Positions 29,693 to 38,082 of a stretch of DNA of 64,000 nucleotides are shown one piece after another. The stretch comes from Microbacterium sp. BR1 (GTDB lineage: Bacteria; Actinomycetota; Actinomycetes; Actinomycetales; Microbacteriaceae). The position numbers and the translations under genes are program-made. The DNA is taken from the NCBI RefSeq assembly GCF_002812725.1, contig NZ_NMUN01000004.1, positions 620,001 to 684,000 on the forward strand. Reading direction: 5' to 3'. The stretch's first letter is position 1. Every line of letters begins with the position of its first letter. The notes below the pieces were generated by a model. That model saw only the letters and a list, made by a program, of their open reading frames with translations, did no database searches and was not told the origin of the DNA.

Positions 29693-30628
29693 TCAAGCGC
29701 GCGGGTGCGCCAGGCGGTAGGCCGCGCGCAGACGTTCGCTCGAGACGTGCGTGTAGATCTGCGTCGTACCGAGGCTCGCGTGCCCGAGGATCTCTTGCAC
29801 CGTCCGCAGATCAGCACCGCCGTCGAGCAGATGAGTCGCCGCCGAGTGGCGGAGTGCGTGGGGGCCGATGTGCTCCACGCCGAGGGTGGGAGCCAGGCGG
29901 TGCGAGACGACGTCGTAGACCGTCCGCGGTGAGATCCTGCCCCCGCGTGAGCCGAGGAACAGCGCGCTACCGCTCCCCCGGGCCGCCGCCGCACCGTCAC
30001 CGAAGTGCTCCACGACGAGTTCGGGCCTCCCTCGCGTCACGTAGGCCTCTATCGCGCGCCGAGCGGGAACGCCGAACGGCACGACGCGTTCCTTGGAGCC
30101 CTTGCCGAGGACTCGCGCGGTGCCCCGATCGAGGTCGAGGTCACCGATGTCCAGACCGCACAGCTCCGAGACACGGATACCCGCGCCGTACAGCAGTTCG
30201 AGCATCGCCCGATCACGGAGCGGAAGCGGGTCGCCGCCCTCGGCGAGAGCGGCCAGCCCGTCGAGCATTTCGGCGACGGCAGGAGCGGTCGCGACTGTCG
30301 GCAGCGTCCGTCCGCGCTTGGGCGCGACCAGGCGCAGGCTCGGATCCTGCGTCACGATCCCCGCTTCCAGCGCCCACGCGAAGAACGACCGGATGGCCGC
30401 GGTACGACGCGCGAGGGTCGCCCGCGCATCGCCGCGCTCGCTCGCTTGCCCCTGCCATTCGCGCAGCAGTCCCAGGTCGGTCTCGGCGGGCGTCTGCACT
30501 CCGGTGAGCAGCGCGACCTCGATCAGGTCGCGCAGGTCGGCGCGGTACGCACGCGTCGTTGCGGGAGACAGGCGGCGCACGGTTCGCAGGTGCGTCTCGA
30601 ACGCCTCCGATGCATCGTGCCAGTCCAC
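29693..30628 (-). CDS. xerC: Tyrosine recombinase XerC
   Basis: Chromosome dimer-resolving site-specific recombinase of 311 residues. It has an N-terminal SAM-like DNA-binding domain (about 1-95) and a catalytic domain with the full set Arg152, Lys176, His257, Arg260, His283 and Tyr292 (HALRHSAATHLL, LGHASLGTTQIYTHV). It lies 15 bases after dprA at the end of the rplS-to-xerC run, which is the normal actinobacterial place for the housekeeping enzyme. XerD cannot be fully excluded by sequence, but the context favours XerC. Confidence 0.9.
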   Translation of the reverse strand: MDWHDASEAFETHLRTVRRLSPATTRAYRADLRDLIEVALLTGVQTPAETDLGLLREWQGQASERGDARATLARRTAAIRSFFAWALEAGIVTQDPSLRLVAPKRGRTLPTVATAPAVAEMLDGLAALAEGGDPLPLRDRAMLELLYGAGIRVSELCGLDIGDLDLDRGTARVLGKGSKERVVPFGVPARRAIEAYVTRGRPELVVEHFGDGAAAARGSGSALFLGSRGGRISPRTVYDVVSHRLAPTLGVEHIGPHALRHSAATHLLDGGADLRTVQEILGHASLGTTQIYTHVSSERLRAAYRLAHPRA

Positions 30629-30643
30629 CCGCCCAGCATGCGC

Positions 30644-31921
30644 TCATCCCCGGGCCGACCGCGCGGCGGCGCGCCGCCATCCGTCGTCCTCACGCACCAC
30701 CAGCCCCTCGAGTTCCCATAGACCGAGCTGCGCCTCCACATGCGCGGGCGTCGTGCCGGCCCTCCGCGCGATCTCGTCGCTCGATCTGCGTGCCCGCCTG
30801 TCGGTCGCCTCGAGCACACGCGTTTGTTCGGCGCTCCGGTCGCTGCCCGCGGCCGCCGCAACGACCTCTCCAGCCCCGGCGACCGCACCGGGTGCCCCAT
30901 CGGCGGGGACCCCGCCCGCCGGTGCCGGGAACCGATTCGGCGCAGCATCCCAGCCGGTCAGCTCGATGATGTCCGCCGCCGAGGTGACGCACGTCGCGTC
31001 GAACTCCCGCAGCAGGCGATGACAGCCCGCGGAGGTCGCGGAGGTGATCGGCCCCGGCACGGCGCCGAGCGGGCGCCCCAGGGCCGCCGCGTGACCCGCC
31101 GTGTTGAGCGATCCGCTGCGCCAACCCGCTTCGACGACCACGGTCGCCTCGGACATCGCGGCGATAACCCTGTTCCGCTGCAAGAAGCGTGACTTGGTGG
31201 GAGCGGCGCCGGGCGCGATCTCGCCGATGACGGCACCGGTCTCGGCGATGCTCTCGATCATGTCCGAGTGACTCGACGGGTATGGCCGGTCCACGCCACC
31301 TGCCAGCACAGCGATCGTGGTTCCGCCCGTACCGAGCGCGGCGCGATGCGCAGCCCCGTCGATACCGAAGGCTGCACCGGACACCACGCTCACCCCACGG
31401 TCCGCCAGATCAGCGGCGAGGTCCCCCGCGACGAGCTCACCGTATGCCGTGCACGCGCGCGCTCCCACCAGCGCAACGCGAGGCTCGCCCGTGAGCAGGG
31501 CGCGCCCCGACCCCCGAACCCACAGCACGAGCGGGGAATGCGCGCCGAGATCGGCGAGACCACGCGGCCACTCGGGATCGGCTGGCGTGATCAGCCGGAG
31601 CCGTGCGAACCGTGCCGTGCGGAACATCCCCTCGACCGCGATGGGGTTCAGGCGCGGCAGCCAGCGCTTGAGCCCCGCCGTGAACGCAGGCGATCGTGGG
31701 CGAGATCGTGAGGATGCCCGAGCTCGGACCTCGCGCAGCGCGCCCTCGGCCCCCAGAGCAGCCACCAGGTGCCCCGCAACGCCGTCGCCCGGTTCGCTGA
31801 TCCGGCTCCAGATCGCCCGCGCCCACGCATCCGATATTCCCTGGTCGTCTCGGCCCGGCGAGACGATCGCGCCGAGCTGAGCGCGGCGATCATCGGCGTG
31901 CTCCGGCAGCTCCGCGTTCAC
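30644..31921 (-). CDS. dprA: DNA-processing protein DprA
   Basis: Binds single-stranded DNA and loads RecA in organisms that take up DNA. The 425-residue protein has an N-terminal SAM-like region, the Rossmann DprA domain (VALVGARACTAYG, SGAAFGIDGAAHRAAL, AVLAGGVDRPYPSSH, FLQRNRVIAAMSEATVVVEA) and a C-terminal winged helix of the DML1 type (about 365-415). The GTG start overlaps the comM stop (GTGA). Confidence 0.95.
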   Translation of the reverse strand: MNAELPEHADDRRAQLGAIVSPGRDDQGISDAWARAIWSRISEPGDGVAGHLVAALGAEGALREVRARASSRSRPRSPAFTAGLKRWLPRLNPIAVEGMFRTARFARLRLITPADPEWPRGLADLGAHSPLVLWVRGSGRALLTGEPRVALVGARACTAYGELVAGDLAADLADRGVSVVSGAAFGIDGAAHRAALGTGGTTIAVLAGGVDRPYPSSHSDMIESIAETGAVIGEIAPGAAPTKSRFLQRNRVIAAMSEATVVVEAGWRSGSLNTAGHAAALGRPLGAVPGPITSATSAGCHRLLREFDATCVTSAADIIELTGWDAAPNRFPAPAGGVPADGAPGAVAGAGEVVAAAAGSDRSAEQTRVLEATDRRARRSSDEIARRAGTTPAHVEAQLGLWELEGLVVREDDGWRRAAARSARG

Positions 31922-33444
31922 GCGTGAACTCCCTTGCGCAGAAACAGCGCCCGACCGATGTCGTCGAGCGTGGGACGATCACGTCCGCCGAGGTCGGCCA
32001 AGGTCCACGCGACGCGGAGGGTGCGGTCATACCCCCGAAGCGTGAGGGCTCCTCGTTGCAGCGCCCCATCGAGCGGGCGGCGCACCTCGGGCGCGAGCGC
32101 GAGCGGACCCTGGCGCAGCCACGATCCGGACGCCTGCGCATTCGTCTGCCAGGGAGTCTCGCTCAGGCGCCGCCGCGCACGATCCCGTGCCTCGGCGACG
32201 CGCTCCCGCGCGACCGCCGTCGTGATCGTGTCGGCCTCGGCTCGGCCCGGAACGCGCGAGACCCGCACCAGACCGAAGCGGATATCGACCCGATCGAGCA
32301 GCGGGCCCGACAGGCGTCCGACGTACCGGCGGATCGCCTGCGGCGGGCACGTGCAGGACCCGCCCGGCACGCCGTGATGCCCGCACGGACACGGATTGGT
32401 CGCCAGCACGAGCTGGAACCGTGCGGGGAAGGTCGCCGACACACCCGAGCGATGGATCGTGATCTGTCCCTTCTCGAGCGGAAGTCTCAGCGCATCGAGG
32501 ACGGATGCGGGAAACTCCCCGGCTTCGTCCAAGAACAGCACGCCTCCCGAAGCCCGCGCGATCGCGCCGGGGCGGACGAGCCGACTGCCGCCCCCGACGA
32601 GGGCCGCCATCGAGGCGCTGTGATGCGGGGCTTCCAGGGGAGGTGTGCGGCTGAGCGCGTCGACGGCCTCGCCGGAGAGCGAACGCAGCGCCGCGGTCTC
32701 GAGGGCTTCGGCGTCACCGAGCGGAGGGAGAATTCCCGGCAGCCGTTCGGCGATCATCGTCTTTCCCGCCCCGGGCGGGCCCGACATCAGCAGATGGTGC
32801 CCTCCCGCCGCAGCGGCGATCAGCGCCTCGACGGCCTCGCGCTGACCCACAACCTCGGCGAGTTCGGGCGGTCGATGCGAGGCCACCGGCGCCGCGGTGC
32901 GCGGCACGGGCGCCAGGTCGAGTTCGGGCACGTCCACGCCGTGGGCGCGAGCCACATCGACGAGCGAGACGGCACCGAGCACCCGCACTCCCTCGATCAG
33001 CCGCGCTTCGTCGACGTTCGCGTGGGGCACGACGACGCGGCGGATACCCGCTCGTGCGGCCGCGAGCACCGCGGGCAGAATCCCGGGCACCGGGCGCAGC
33101 CGACCGTCGAGCCCGAGCTCGCCCAGATGCACGGTCTGGGTCAGAGACGCGGGATCGAAACCTCCGGCCGTCGCGAGCGCTGCGACGGCGATCGCCACGT
33201 CGAATCCGGATCCGTGCTTCGGCAGGCTGGCGGGCGAGAGGTTCACCGTCAATCGACGGGCGGGCAGGGGCATCCCGCAATTCGCCGTCGCGTTGCGAAC
33301 GCGCAGCTGCGCCTCACCGAGTGCCTTGTCGGGGAGCCCGATCAGCCGGAATTCCGGCAGTTGGCTCGACAGGTCTGCCTCGACTTCGACGAGCGATCCG
33401 TCGATTCCGCTGAGCGCGACGCCCCACGTGCGCGCGATGGTCAA
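31918..33444 (-). CDS. YifB/ComM family Mg chelatase-like ATPase
   Basis: AAA+ ATPase of 508 residues. ComM is a hexameric helicase that aids branch migration in natural transformation, and this is the likely role beside dprA. The N-terminal Lon-protease-like domain spans about 1-170; Walker A GPPGAGKT is at 222-229; a Cys-rich NPCPCGHHG...CTCPP insert follows. I chose TTG 33444 because the conserved TIARTWGVALSGIDG begins right after it and it overlaps the yraN stop (TTGA). The open frame further upstream is a yraN shadow. Confidence 0.92.
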   Translation of the reverse strand: MTIARTWGVALSGIDGSLVEVEADLSSQLPEFRLIGLPDKALGEAQLRVRNATANCGMPLPARRLTVNLSPASLPKHGSGFDVAIAVAALATAGGFDPASLTQTVHLGELGLDGRLRPVPGILPAVLAAARAGIRRVVVPHANVDEARLIEGVRVLGAVSLVDVARAHGVDVPELDLAPVPRTAAPVASHRPPELAEVVGQREAVEALIAAAAGGHHLLMSGPPGAGKTMIAERLPGILPPLGDAEALETAALRSLSGEAVDALSRTPPLEAPHHSASMAALVGGGSRLVRPGAIARASGGVLFLDEAGEFPASVLDALRLPLEKGQITIHRSGVSATFPARFQLVLATNPCPCGHHGVPGGSCTCPPQAIRRYVGRLSGPLLDRVDIRFGLVRVSRVPGRAEADTITTAVARERVAEARDRARRRLSETPWQTNAQASGSWLRQGPLALAPEVRRPLDGALQRGALTLRGYDRTLRVAWTLADLGGRDRPTLDDIGRALFLRKGVHA

Positions 33445-33803
33445 CGGAGCGCCTCGAGGTGCTCGAGCGTGCCCGTCGTCGGGTCGTCTCCCACGATGCC
33501 GATCGCATCGATCCGGATGCTTCGTCCCCACCCGGAACCCGGATGCGCGATGATCCACGCGATAGCGAGTCGATGCAGTCGCGCGAACTTCTCGGGAGTG
33601 ATCGCTTCGAACGGATGCCCGTAGCCGATTCCGCGACGGGTCTTGACCTCGATGAAGACGAGGTCGTCGCCCTGACACGCGACGATATCGAGCTCGCCCT
33701 GATCACAACGCCAGTTGCGATCGACCACGGCGTAGCCGAGGCGCTCGAGATACTCGGCGGCACGTTGCTCTCCGGCTTTTCCGCGCTCGTCCTTCTGCGC
33801 CAC
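33441..33803 (-). CDS. YraN family (UPF0102) endonuclease-like protein
   Basis: A 120-residue protein with the restriction-endonuclease-like core: GEQRAAEYLERLGY, then GELDIVACQGDDLVFIEVKTR, which contains the D...ExK metal-binding triad. The family role is unsettled; DNA repair or processing linked to comM and dprA is inferred from this conserved neighbourhood. GTG start with a purine-rich GGAAGGGG upstream. The stop overlaps the comM TTG. Confidence 0.88.
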   Translation of the reverse strand: MAQKDERGKAGEQRAAEYLERLGYAVVDRNWRCDQGELDIVACQGDDLVFIEVKTRRGIGYGHPFEAITPEKFARLHRLAIAWIIAHPGSGWGRSIRIDAIGIVGDDPTTGTLEHLEALR

Positions 33804-33932
33804 TGACCGCCCCTTCCGCTCGACCGGCGGTCGATGCGGGTCAACCCTCGCAGGGCGGAGGCGCCCCGCAACGCACGCAGGGACGATCCGGGGATCACCG
33901 GAGACAGGAGCCTCTGTGGAGGATCGAGCGAA

Positions 33933-34259
33933 CTACTCGCCGTCGAGCGAGAGCTCCTGCGGCAGTTCGAAGTCGCGGCGCGAGAGCTCCTCGACGTTGA
34001 CGTCCTTGAAGGTCAGAACGCGCACCGACTTCACGAACCGGTCGGCGCGGTAGATATCCCACACCCACACGTCGTTCATCGTGATCTCGAAGTAGAAGTC
34101 GTGCTCGGTGTCGCGGCGCACGACATTGACCTCGTTGGCGAGATAGAAGCGCCGCTCGGTCTCGATCACGAACTGGAACTGCGAGACGACGTCGCGGTAT
34201 TCGCGAAAGAGCGCCAGCTCGAGTTCGCGGTCGTAATCCTCGAAGACATCGTCATCCAT
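33933..34259 (-). CDS. DUF2469 family protein
   Basis: A 108-residue acidic protein (MDDDVFEDYDRELELALF at the start) with FVIETERRFYLANEVN and VWDIYRADRFVKSV. It is conserved across actinobacteria in this place, between rnhB and yraN, with no established function. No signal or membrane segment. A TAGGAT -10 box (complement of 34269-34274) nine bases upstream suggests its own, nearly leaderless promoter. Confidence 0.9.
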   Translation of the reverse strand: MDDDVFEDYDRELELALFREYRDVVSQFQFVIETERRFYLANEVNVVRRDTEHDFYFEITMNDVWVWDIYRADRFVKSVRVLTFKDVNVEELSRRDFELPQELSLDGE

Positions 34260-34369
34260 GGTTGTTCCATCCTAGTTACCCCGGCGCCCCGCGTCCGGAT
34301 CGTGCCGGGCCGCGCTCGCCGGAGGGGCGTTGTCGGCTGAGGGCGCGCGGTCGGCGAGCGCCTCGGGTC

Positions 34370-35026
34370 TCAGAAGAGCGTTGCGGGTGCGATCGCCCAC
34401 GACGCGCGATGGTGGGCGCTGAGCCCATGGAGGTCGATCGCCTGGCGATGCTCAACGCTCGCGTAGCCCTTGTTCCGCGCCCATTGGTAAGCCGGCAGAT
34501 CGTCGTGCAGCCCGGTCATCACGGCGTCGCGCGCGACCTTCGCGATGACGGATGCCGCGGCGGCACTCGCGCAGTCCCGGTCGGCCTTGATGACGGGCTG
34601 CACCGTCAGGCCTCGTGCTCCGGCCGCCGTGATGTAGTCGTAGTTGCCGTCGAGAATGACGATCCCGTCCTCGACGGCGATGCCGTGCGTCCGCAGATCG
34701 TCGAGTGCGCGCATAGCCGCGAGGCCGAGAGCTCGCATGATGCCGAACTGATCGACCTCTCCCGCCGATGCCCAACCGACCCCGCTCGCGCAGACCCACC
34801 CTTCCGCCCGCGCCGCGACATCCGCTCTCCGTGCCTCGGGAACGAGTTTCGAATCGCGTAGCCCCTGCGGTACTCGTTTGCGCGCGCCGGCTGCATCGAC
34901 GGCGGTCGCACCCACCGCGACCGGCCCCGCGAGGGCCCCACGCCCGACCTCGTCGCACGCGATCACGATCGGCCGTTCGCGCAGCAGTCGACGCTCCAGC
35001 GTCAGACGCGGCTCGATCACCGTCAT
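34370..35026 (-). CDS. rnhB: Ribonuclease HII
   Basis: Removes ribonucleotides from RNA/DNA hybrids. The 218-residue protein has the signature ACDEVGRGALAGPVAVGA with catalytic Asp25 and Glu26, later acidic residues in ALDDLRTHG, and ARNKGYASVEHRQAIDLHG in the C-terminal half. The ATG overlaps the lepB stop (ATGA), which fixes the start; the longer frame upstream is a lepB shadow. Confidence 0.96.
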   Translation of the reverse strand: MTVIEPRLTLERRLLRERPIVIACDEVGRGALAGPVAVGATAVDAAGARKRVPQGLRDSKLVPEARRADVAARAEGWVCASGVGWASAGEVDQFGIMRALGLAAMRALDDLRTHGIAVEDGIVILDGNYDYITAAGARGLTVQPVIKADRDCASAAAASVIAKVARDAVMTGLHDDLPAYQWARNKGYASVEHRQAIDLHGLSAHHRASWAIAPATLF

Positions 35027-35808
35027 CGCTCGAGTGCCCCCGCGGTATCCGTGGGATCCGGAACACCGGCGAAAACCCCGTGATGGAAGTCGATCGGGCC
35101 GAAGCGCGAGAACGGGAACGTCACGAGGAACGCCCGGCCCACGACATTGTCGAGAGGCACGAAACCGCGCCCCGGCTGCTCCTGGTTGTAGCGCGAGTCC
35201 TTCGATCGGTATCGGTTGTCTCCGAGCACCCACAGGCTGTTCTCGGGGACGACGACATCGAAGGCGTCTCTGGACGCCGCGGTCTCGCCCGGAGGCATCA
35301 GAAGGTACTCGGACTCGTCGATCGGCACGCCGTTCACCGTGATCTGACCGAGGGCGTTGCAGCACGCGACATGGTCGCCCGGCAGACCGATAACGCGCTT
35401 GATCAGGTGGTCCTCGCTATCGGGAGCGGCAAGACCGACGAGCGACAGCACCCATTCCCACGCCTCGACGACGGGCGGACGATCGGGCTGCGTCGAGGGC
35501 GGCAGCCACCCGCCCGGATCGCGAAAGACAACGACATCGCCATGGTCGTAGCCGCCGAACCGCGGCGTGATCTCGTCGACGAGGATGCGGTCGTTTATGA
35601 GGAGCGTGTTCTCCATCGACCCCGAGGGAATGTAGAACGACCGCACGAGGAACGTCTTGACGAGGAACGACACGAGCACCGCGACGAGCACGATCACCAC
35701 GATGTCGCGCAGCAGCGCAAACGCACCGCGGCGCCGGCTACGACTGCGCACGAGCGGCGCGGGTTCAGGGGTGTCTGTTGCGGGGCTGCTCACGGTCTCG
35801 TCCTTCAC
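35023..35808 (-). CDS. lepB: Signal peptidase I
   Basis: Membrane serine protease that removes signal peptides after secretion. The 261-residue protein has a basic N-terminus, one membrane segment (about 33-52), catalytic Ser64 in YIPSGSMENTL and general-base Lys137 in DHLIKRVIGLPGD, plus a C-terminal GDNRYRSKDSR box. GTG 35808 is preferred to an in-frame TTG three codons earlier, though neither has a strong ribosome binding site. It follows rplS by 151 bases and overlaps rnhB. Confidence 0.95.
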   Translation of the reverse strand: MKDETVSSPATDTPEPAPLVRSRSRRRGAFALLRDIVVIVLVAVLVSFLVKTFLVRSFYIPSGSMENTLLINDRILVDEITPRFGGYDHGDVVVFRDPGGWLPPSTQPDRPPVVEAWEWVLSLVGLAAPDSEDHLIKRVIGLPGDHVACCNALGQITVNGVPIDESEYLLMPPGETAASRDAFDVVVPENSLWVLGDNRYRSKDSRYNQEQPGRGFVPLDNVVGRAFLVTFPFSRFGPIDFHHGVFAGVPDPTDTAGALER

Positions 35809-35917
35809 GGCTCGCAAGTGTCGTGCGCCCGTGCCTCAAGCGTCGCACATCCGGGGGCATGCGGGTGGCGGGCGCGCACACATCCGTGCATCGATTGATC
35901 ACCCGGCGAAAGAGAAA

Positions 35918-35941
35918 ACCCCGCAGCGCGAGCCACGGGGT
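35918..35941 (-). terminator. Terminator after rplS
   Basis: ACCCCG (35918-35923) pairs with CGGGGT (35936-35941). On the minus strand the stem is followed by a TTTT run, 18 bases after the rplS stop. It probably limits read-through from rplS into lepB. Confidence 0.7.
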
Positions 35942-35959
35942 CTTCTCGGAAAAGGCGAC

Positions 35960-36307
35960 TCAGTTGTCGCGCTTCTCCTTGATCTTCGCCTTCTTGCCGC
36001 GCAGGTTGCGCATGTAGTAGAGCTTCGCGCGACGAACGTCACCGCGGGTGACGACCTCGATGTGGTCGATCACCGGGCTGTGCACGGGGAACGTACGCTC
36101 CACGCCGACCTGGAAGCTGATCTTGCGGACCGTGAATGTCTCGCGCACACCGTCGCCCGACCGACCGAGCACGAAGCCCTGGAAGACCTGGATACGCGAG
36201 CGGGTGCCCTCCGTGATGTTGACGTGCACCTTGACGGTGTCGCCGGGGCCGAACTCGGGAATGTCTGTGCGCAGCGATGCTGCATCGACGGCGTCGAGGA
36301 TCTGCAT
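35960..36307 (-). CDS. rplS: Ribosomal protein L19
   Basis: 50S subunit protein at the 30S-50S interface. The 115-residue length is typical, with [27 protein letters not shown] and the conserved [20 protein letters not shown] end. I chose ATG 36307 (MQILDAVD), which has GAGAGA upstream; an in-frame GTG eight codons earlier overlaps that site. It has its own promoter and terminator rather than lying in an operon with trmD as in many bacteria. Confidence 0.96.
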   Translation of the reverse strand: MQILDAVDAASLRTDIPEFGPGDTVKVHVNITEGTRSRIQVFQGFVLGRSGDGVRETFTVRKISFQVGVERTFPVHSPVIDHIEVVTRGDVRRAKLYYMRNLRGKKAKIKEKRDN

Positions 36308-36438
36308 GATCTGTCTCTCTGCGTCCGCCACAGGTCGGGCGCGGGTGAAGGTTGTGAAAAGGATGAAAGACGTGCGGTGCGGGATCGGTGCGATCCGCGG
36401 ACTCCCCTGCGGCAGAGTCGGTCACGGCACAAGGGACC

Positions 36439-36467
36439 ATTCTGCCACGGATGCCGGGGGTGACCAA
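36439..36467 (-). promoter_or_regulatory. Promoter of rplS
   Basis: On the minus strand, -35 TTGGTC (complement of 36462-36467) and -10 CAGAAT (36439-36444) are 17 bases apart. The -10 context GGCAGAATGGT is identical over 11 bases to that of rpsP at 42554. The predicted leader is about 125 bases. Confidence 0.5.
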
Positions 36468-36521
36468 ACCAGTCGGGTCACCCGGCAGACGGCGAGGGCG
36501 ATGGACGCTTCGCGCCGAGCC

Positions 36522-37058
36522 TCAGCGCGAGACGCGACCCTCACCGGGTTGGCTGACCTCCGAGAGGACGATGACCTCACCATCGCTGTTCGCGGACTCG
36601 CGCGCCGCGCGTACACCGTCCCAGGCTGTGCCGTCAGCTGCAGCGGCGCCAGAAGCACTCGAATAACGCAGCACGATGCGGCCGGTTCCGGAGCGAGCTT
36701 CACTCCAGAGCTGCCAGAGGCTCAGCCAGAACAGCGTGATGGCCACCACGATGGCGCCGACGAGGAGCGGGACGAACCACGCGCCGAAGAAGCCGACGGC
36801 GATCGTCAGCGCATGCCAGAGCGTGAAGCCCGCGACATCCCACCACGAAACGGCGCGCTGGGCGCGCACGGTCGGACGAGCGCGAACCAGCAGCGTCAGA
36901 AGCAGCTGACCGAGGAACACGGATGGCACGGCGATGAACAGCACCCAGAGGAAGGGACCGGCCCCGCCCTGGAAGACACCCCAGCCGACCAGCAGCCAGA
37001 CGGGCAGCAGAAAAGCGGCTGGGATCAGCCAGTGGAAGAATGCACGCCGCAGCCACAT
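36522..37058 (-). CDS. Small integral membrane protein, function unknown
   Basis: A 178-residue protein with four likely membrane segments in the first 120 residues (AAFLLPVWLLVGWGVF, LWVLFIAVPSVFLGQLLL, LTIAVGFFGAWFVPLLVG and AIVVAITLFWLSLWQLW), then a soluble C-terminal tail containing RIVLRYSSAS and GEVIVLSE. I do not recognise the family. The ATG follows TACCAT (complement of 37066-37071) by seven bases, a leaderless arrangement. It is divergent from map. Confidence 0.75.
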   Translation of the reverse strand: MWLRRAFFHWLIPAAFLLPVWLLVGWGVFQGGAGPFLWVLFIAVPSVFLGQLLLTLLVRARPTVRAQRAVSWWDVAGFTLWHALTIAVGFFGAWFVPLLVGAIVVAITLFWLSLWQLWSEARSGTGRIVLRYSSASGAAAADGTAWDGVRAARESANSDGEVIVLSEVSQPGEGRVSR

Positions 37059-37107
37059 GTGAACGATGGTACGCCTCGACGGGTGCCGCGAGGGCGCTCA
37101 GACCGCT

Positions 37108-37129
37108 GCGCTGGGCAACCTCCCAGCGC
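37108..37129. other. Hairpin between divergent membrane protein gene and map
   Basis: GCGCTGGG-CAACCT-CCCAGCGC is a perfect 8-bp stem with a 6-base loop, 61 bases before the map start. It may be an operator or a leader structure; its role is unknown. Confidence 0.4.
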
Positions 37130-37190
37130 TCACGGGGAAGGACGGCCCGGGAGTCGGACACAATGGACGTGACGGCAGGAAAGGAACACG

Positions 37191-37973
37191 ATGATCGAAC
37201 TGCGCACACCCGCCGAGATCGAAGCGATGCGTCCCGCGGGACGGTTCGTCGCCGAAACGCTCGCGACACTGCGCGACGAGACGAAAGTCGGCACCAACCT
37301 GCTCGCGATCGACCGTCGCGCGCACGACCTGATCACGCGCGCGGGAGCGGAATCCTGCTACATCGACTACCACCCGTCGTTCGGCGCGAGCCCGTTCGGC
37401 AAGGTCATCTGCACGTCGATCAACGATGCCGTGCTGCATGGACTCCCCCACGACTACGTCCTGCGCGACGGCGACCTCGTGTCGCTCGACTTCGCGGTCT
37501 CGGTCGATGGCTGGGTCGCAGACTCCGCCGTCTCGTTCGTCGTGGGCACGCCGCGCGACGAGGACTTGCGTCTGATCGACACCGCGGAGCGTGCGCTGGA
37601 TGCCGCGATCGCGACCGCGACCGTCGGGCACAGGATCGGCGACATCTCCGCGGCGATCGCCGCCGTCGCGCACGGCGAGGGCTATTCGATCAACACGGAC
37701 TTCGGCGGACACGGAGTGGGACGCATCATGCACGGCGACCCGCACATTCCGAACGACGGCAAGGCGGGACGCGGCTACCCGCTGCGCGCCGGCCTGGTCG
37801 TGGCGCTCGAGCCGTGGTTCCTGCAGACGACCGACGAGCTCATCACGGATCCGGATGGCTGGACGCTGCGCAGCGCGGACGGCTCGCGCGGTGCTCACGC
37901 CGAGCACACGGTGGCGCTGACCGCGGACGGCCCGATCGTGCTCACCGACCGTTCGTTCCTCGGGGTGCGCTGA
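37191..37973 (+). CDS. map: Methionine aminopeptidase type I
   Basis: Removes the initiator methionine from new proteins. The 260-residue protein has the pita-bread fold with metal ligands in SLDFAVSVDGWVADSA (two Asp), GGHGVGRIMH (His), ALEPWF (Glu) and HAEHTVAL (Glu), plus the substrate His in INDAVLHGLP. ATG start with AAAGGAA upstream. No SH3-binding or zinc-finger extension is present. It stands alone and is convergent with pyk. Confidence 0.96.
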   Translation: MIELRTPAEIEAMRPAGRFVAETLATLRDETKVGTNLLAIDRRAHDLITRAGAESCYIDYHPSFGASPFGKVICTSINDAVLHGLPHDYVLRDGDLVSLDFAVSVDGWVADSAVSFVVGTPRDEDLRLIDTAERALDAAIATATVGHRIGDISAAIAAVAHGEGYSINTDFGGHGVGRIMHGDPHIPNDGKAGRGYPLRAGLVVALEPWFLQTTDELITDPDGWTLRSADGSRGAHAEHTVALTADGPIVLTDRSFLGVR

Positions 37974-38008
37974 GGGCACGCACGTCCTCGTTCGTTCCGA
38001 GGATCTGA

Positions 38009-38052
38009 TTGCTCGGGAGGATCGCACCGCGGTGGAGGATCCTCCGGAGCAA
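38009..38052. terminator. Hairpin with GGAGGATCGCA motif between map and pyk
   Basis: TTGCTCGGGAGGATC (38009-38023) pairs with 38038-38052 at 14 of 15 positions around a 14-base loop, between convergent genes. There is no U tract. The left-arm word GGAGGATCGCA also begins the hairpin at 48389. Confidence 0.65.
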
Positions 38053-38082
38053 CCAGGCCCTCCGCGCTGAGCGCGCCTCAGC

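Noticed and set aside
29693..30628. Tyrosine recombinase as a prophage or island integrase
   Set aside because: It lies directly after dprA in the conserved rplS-to-xerC run and has XerC length and motifs; no tRNA or attachment repeat is present.
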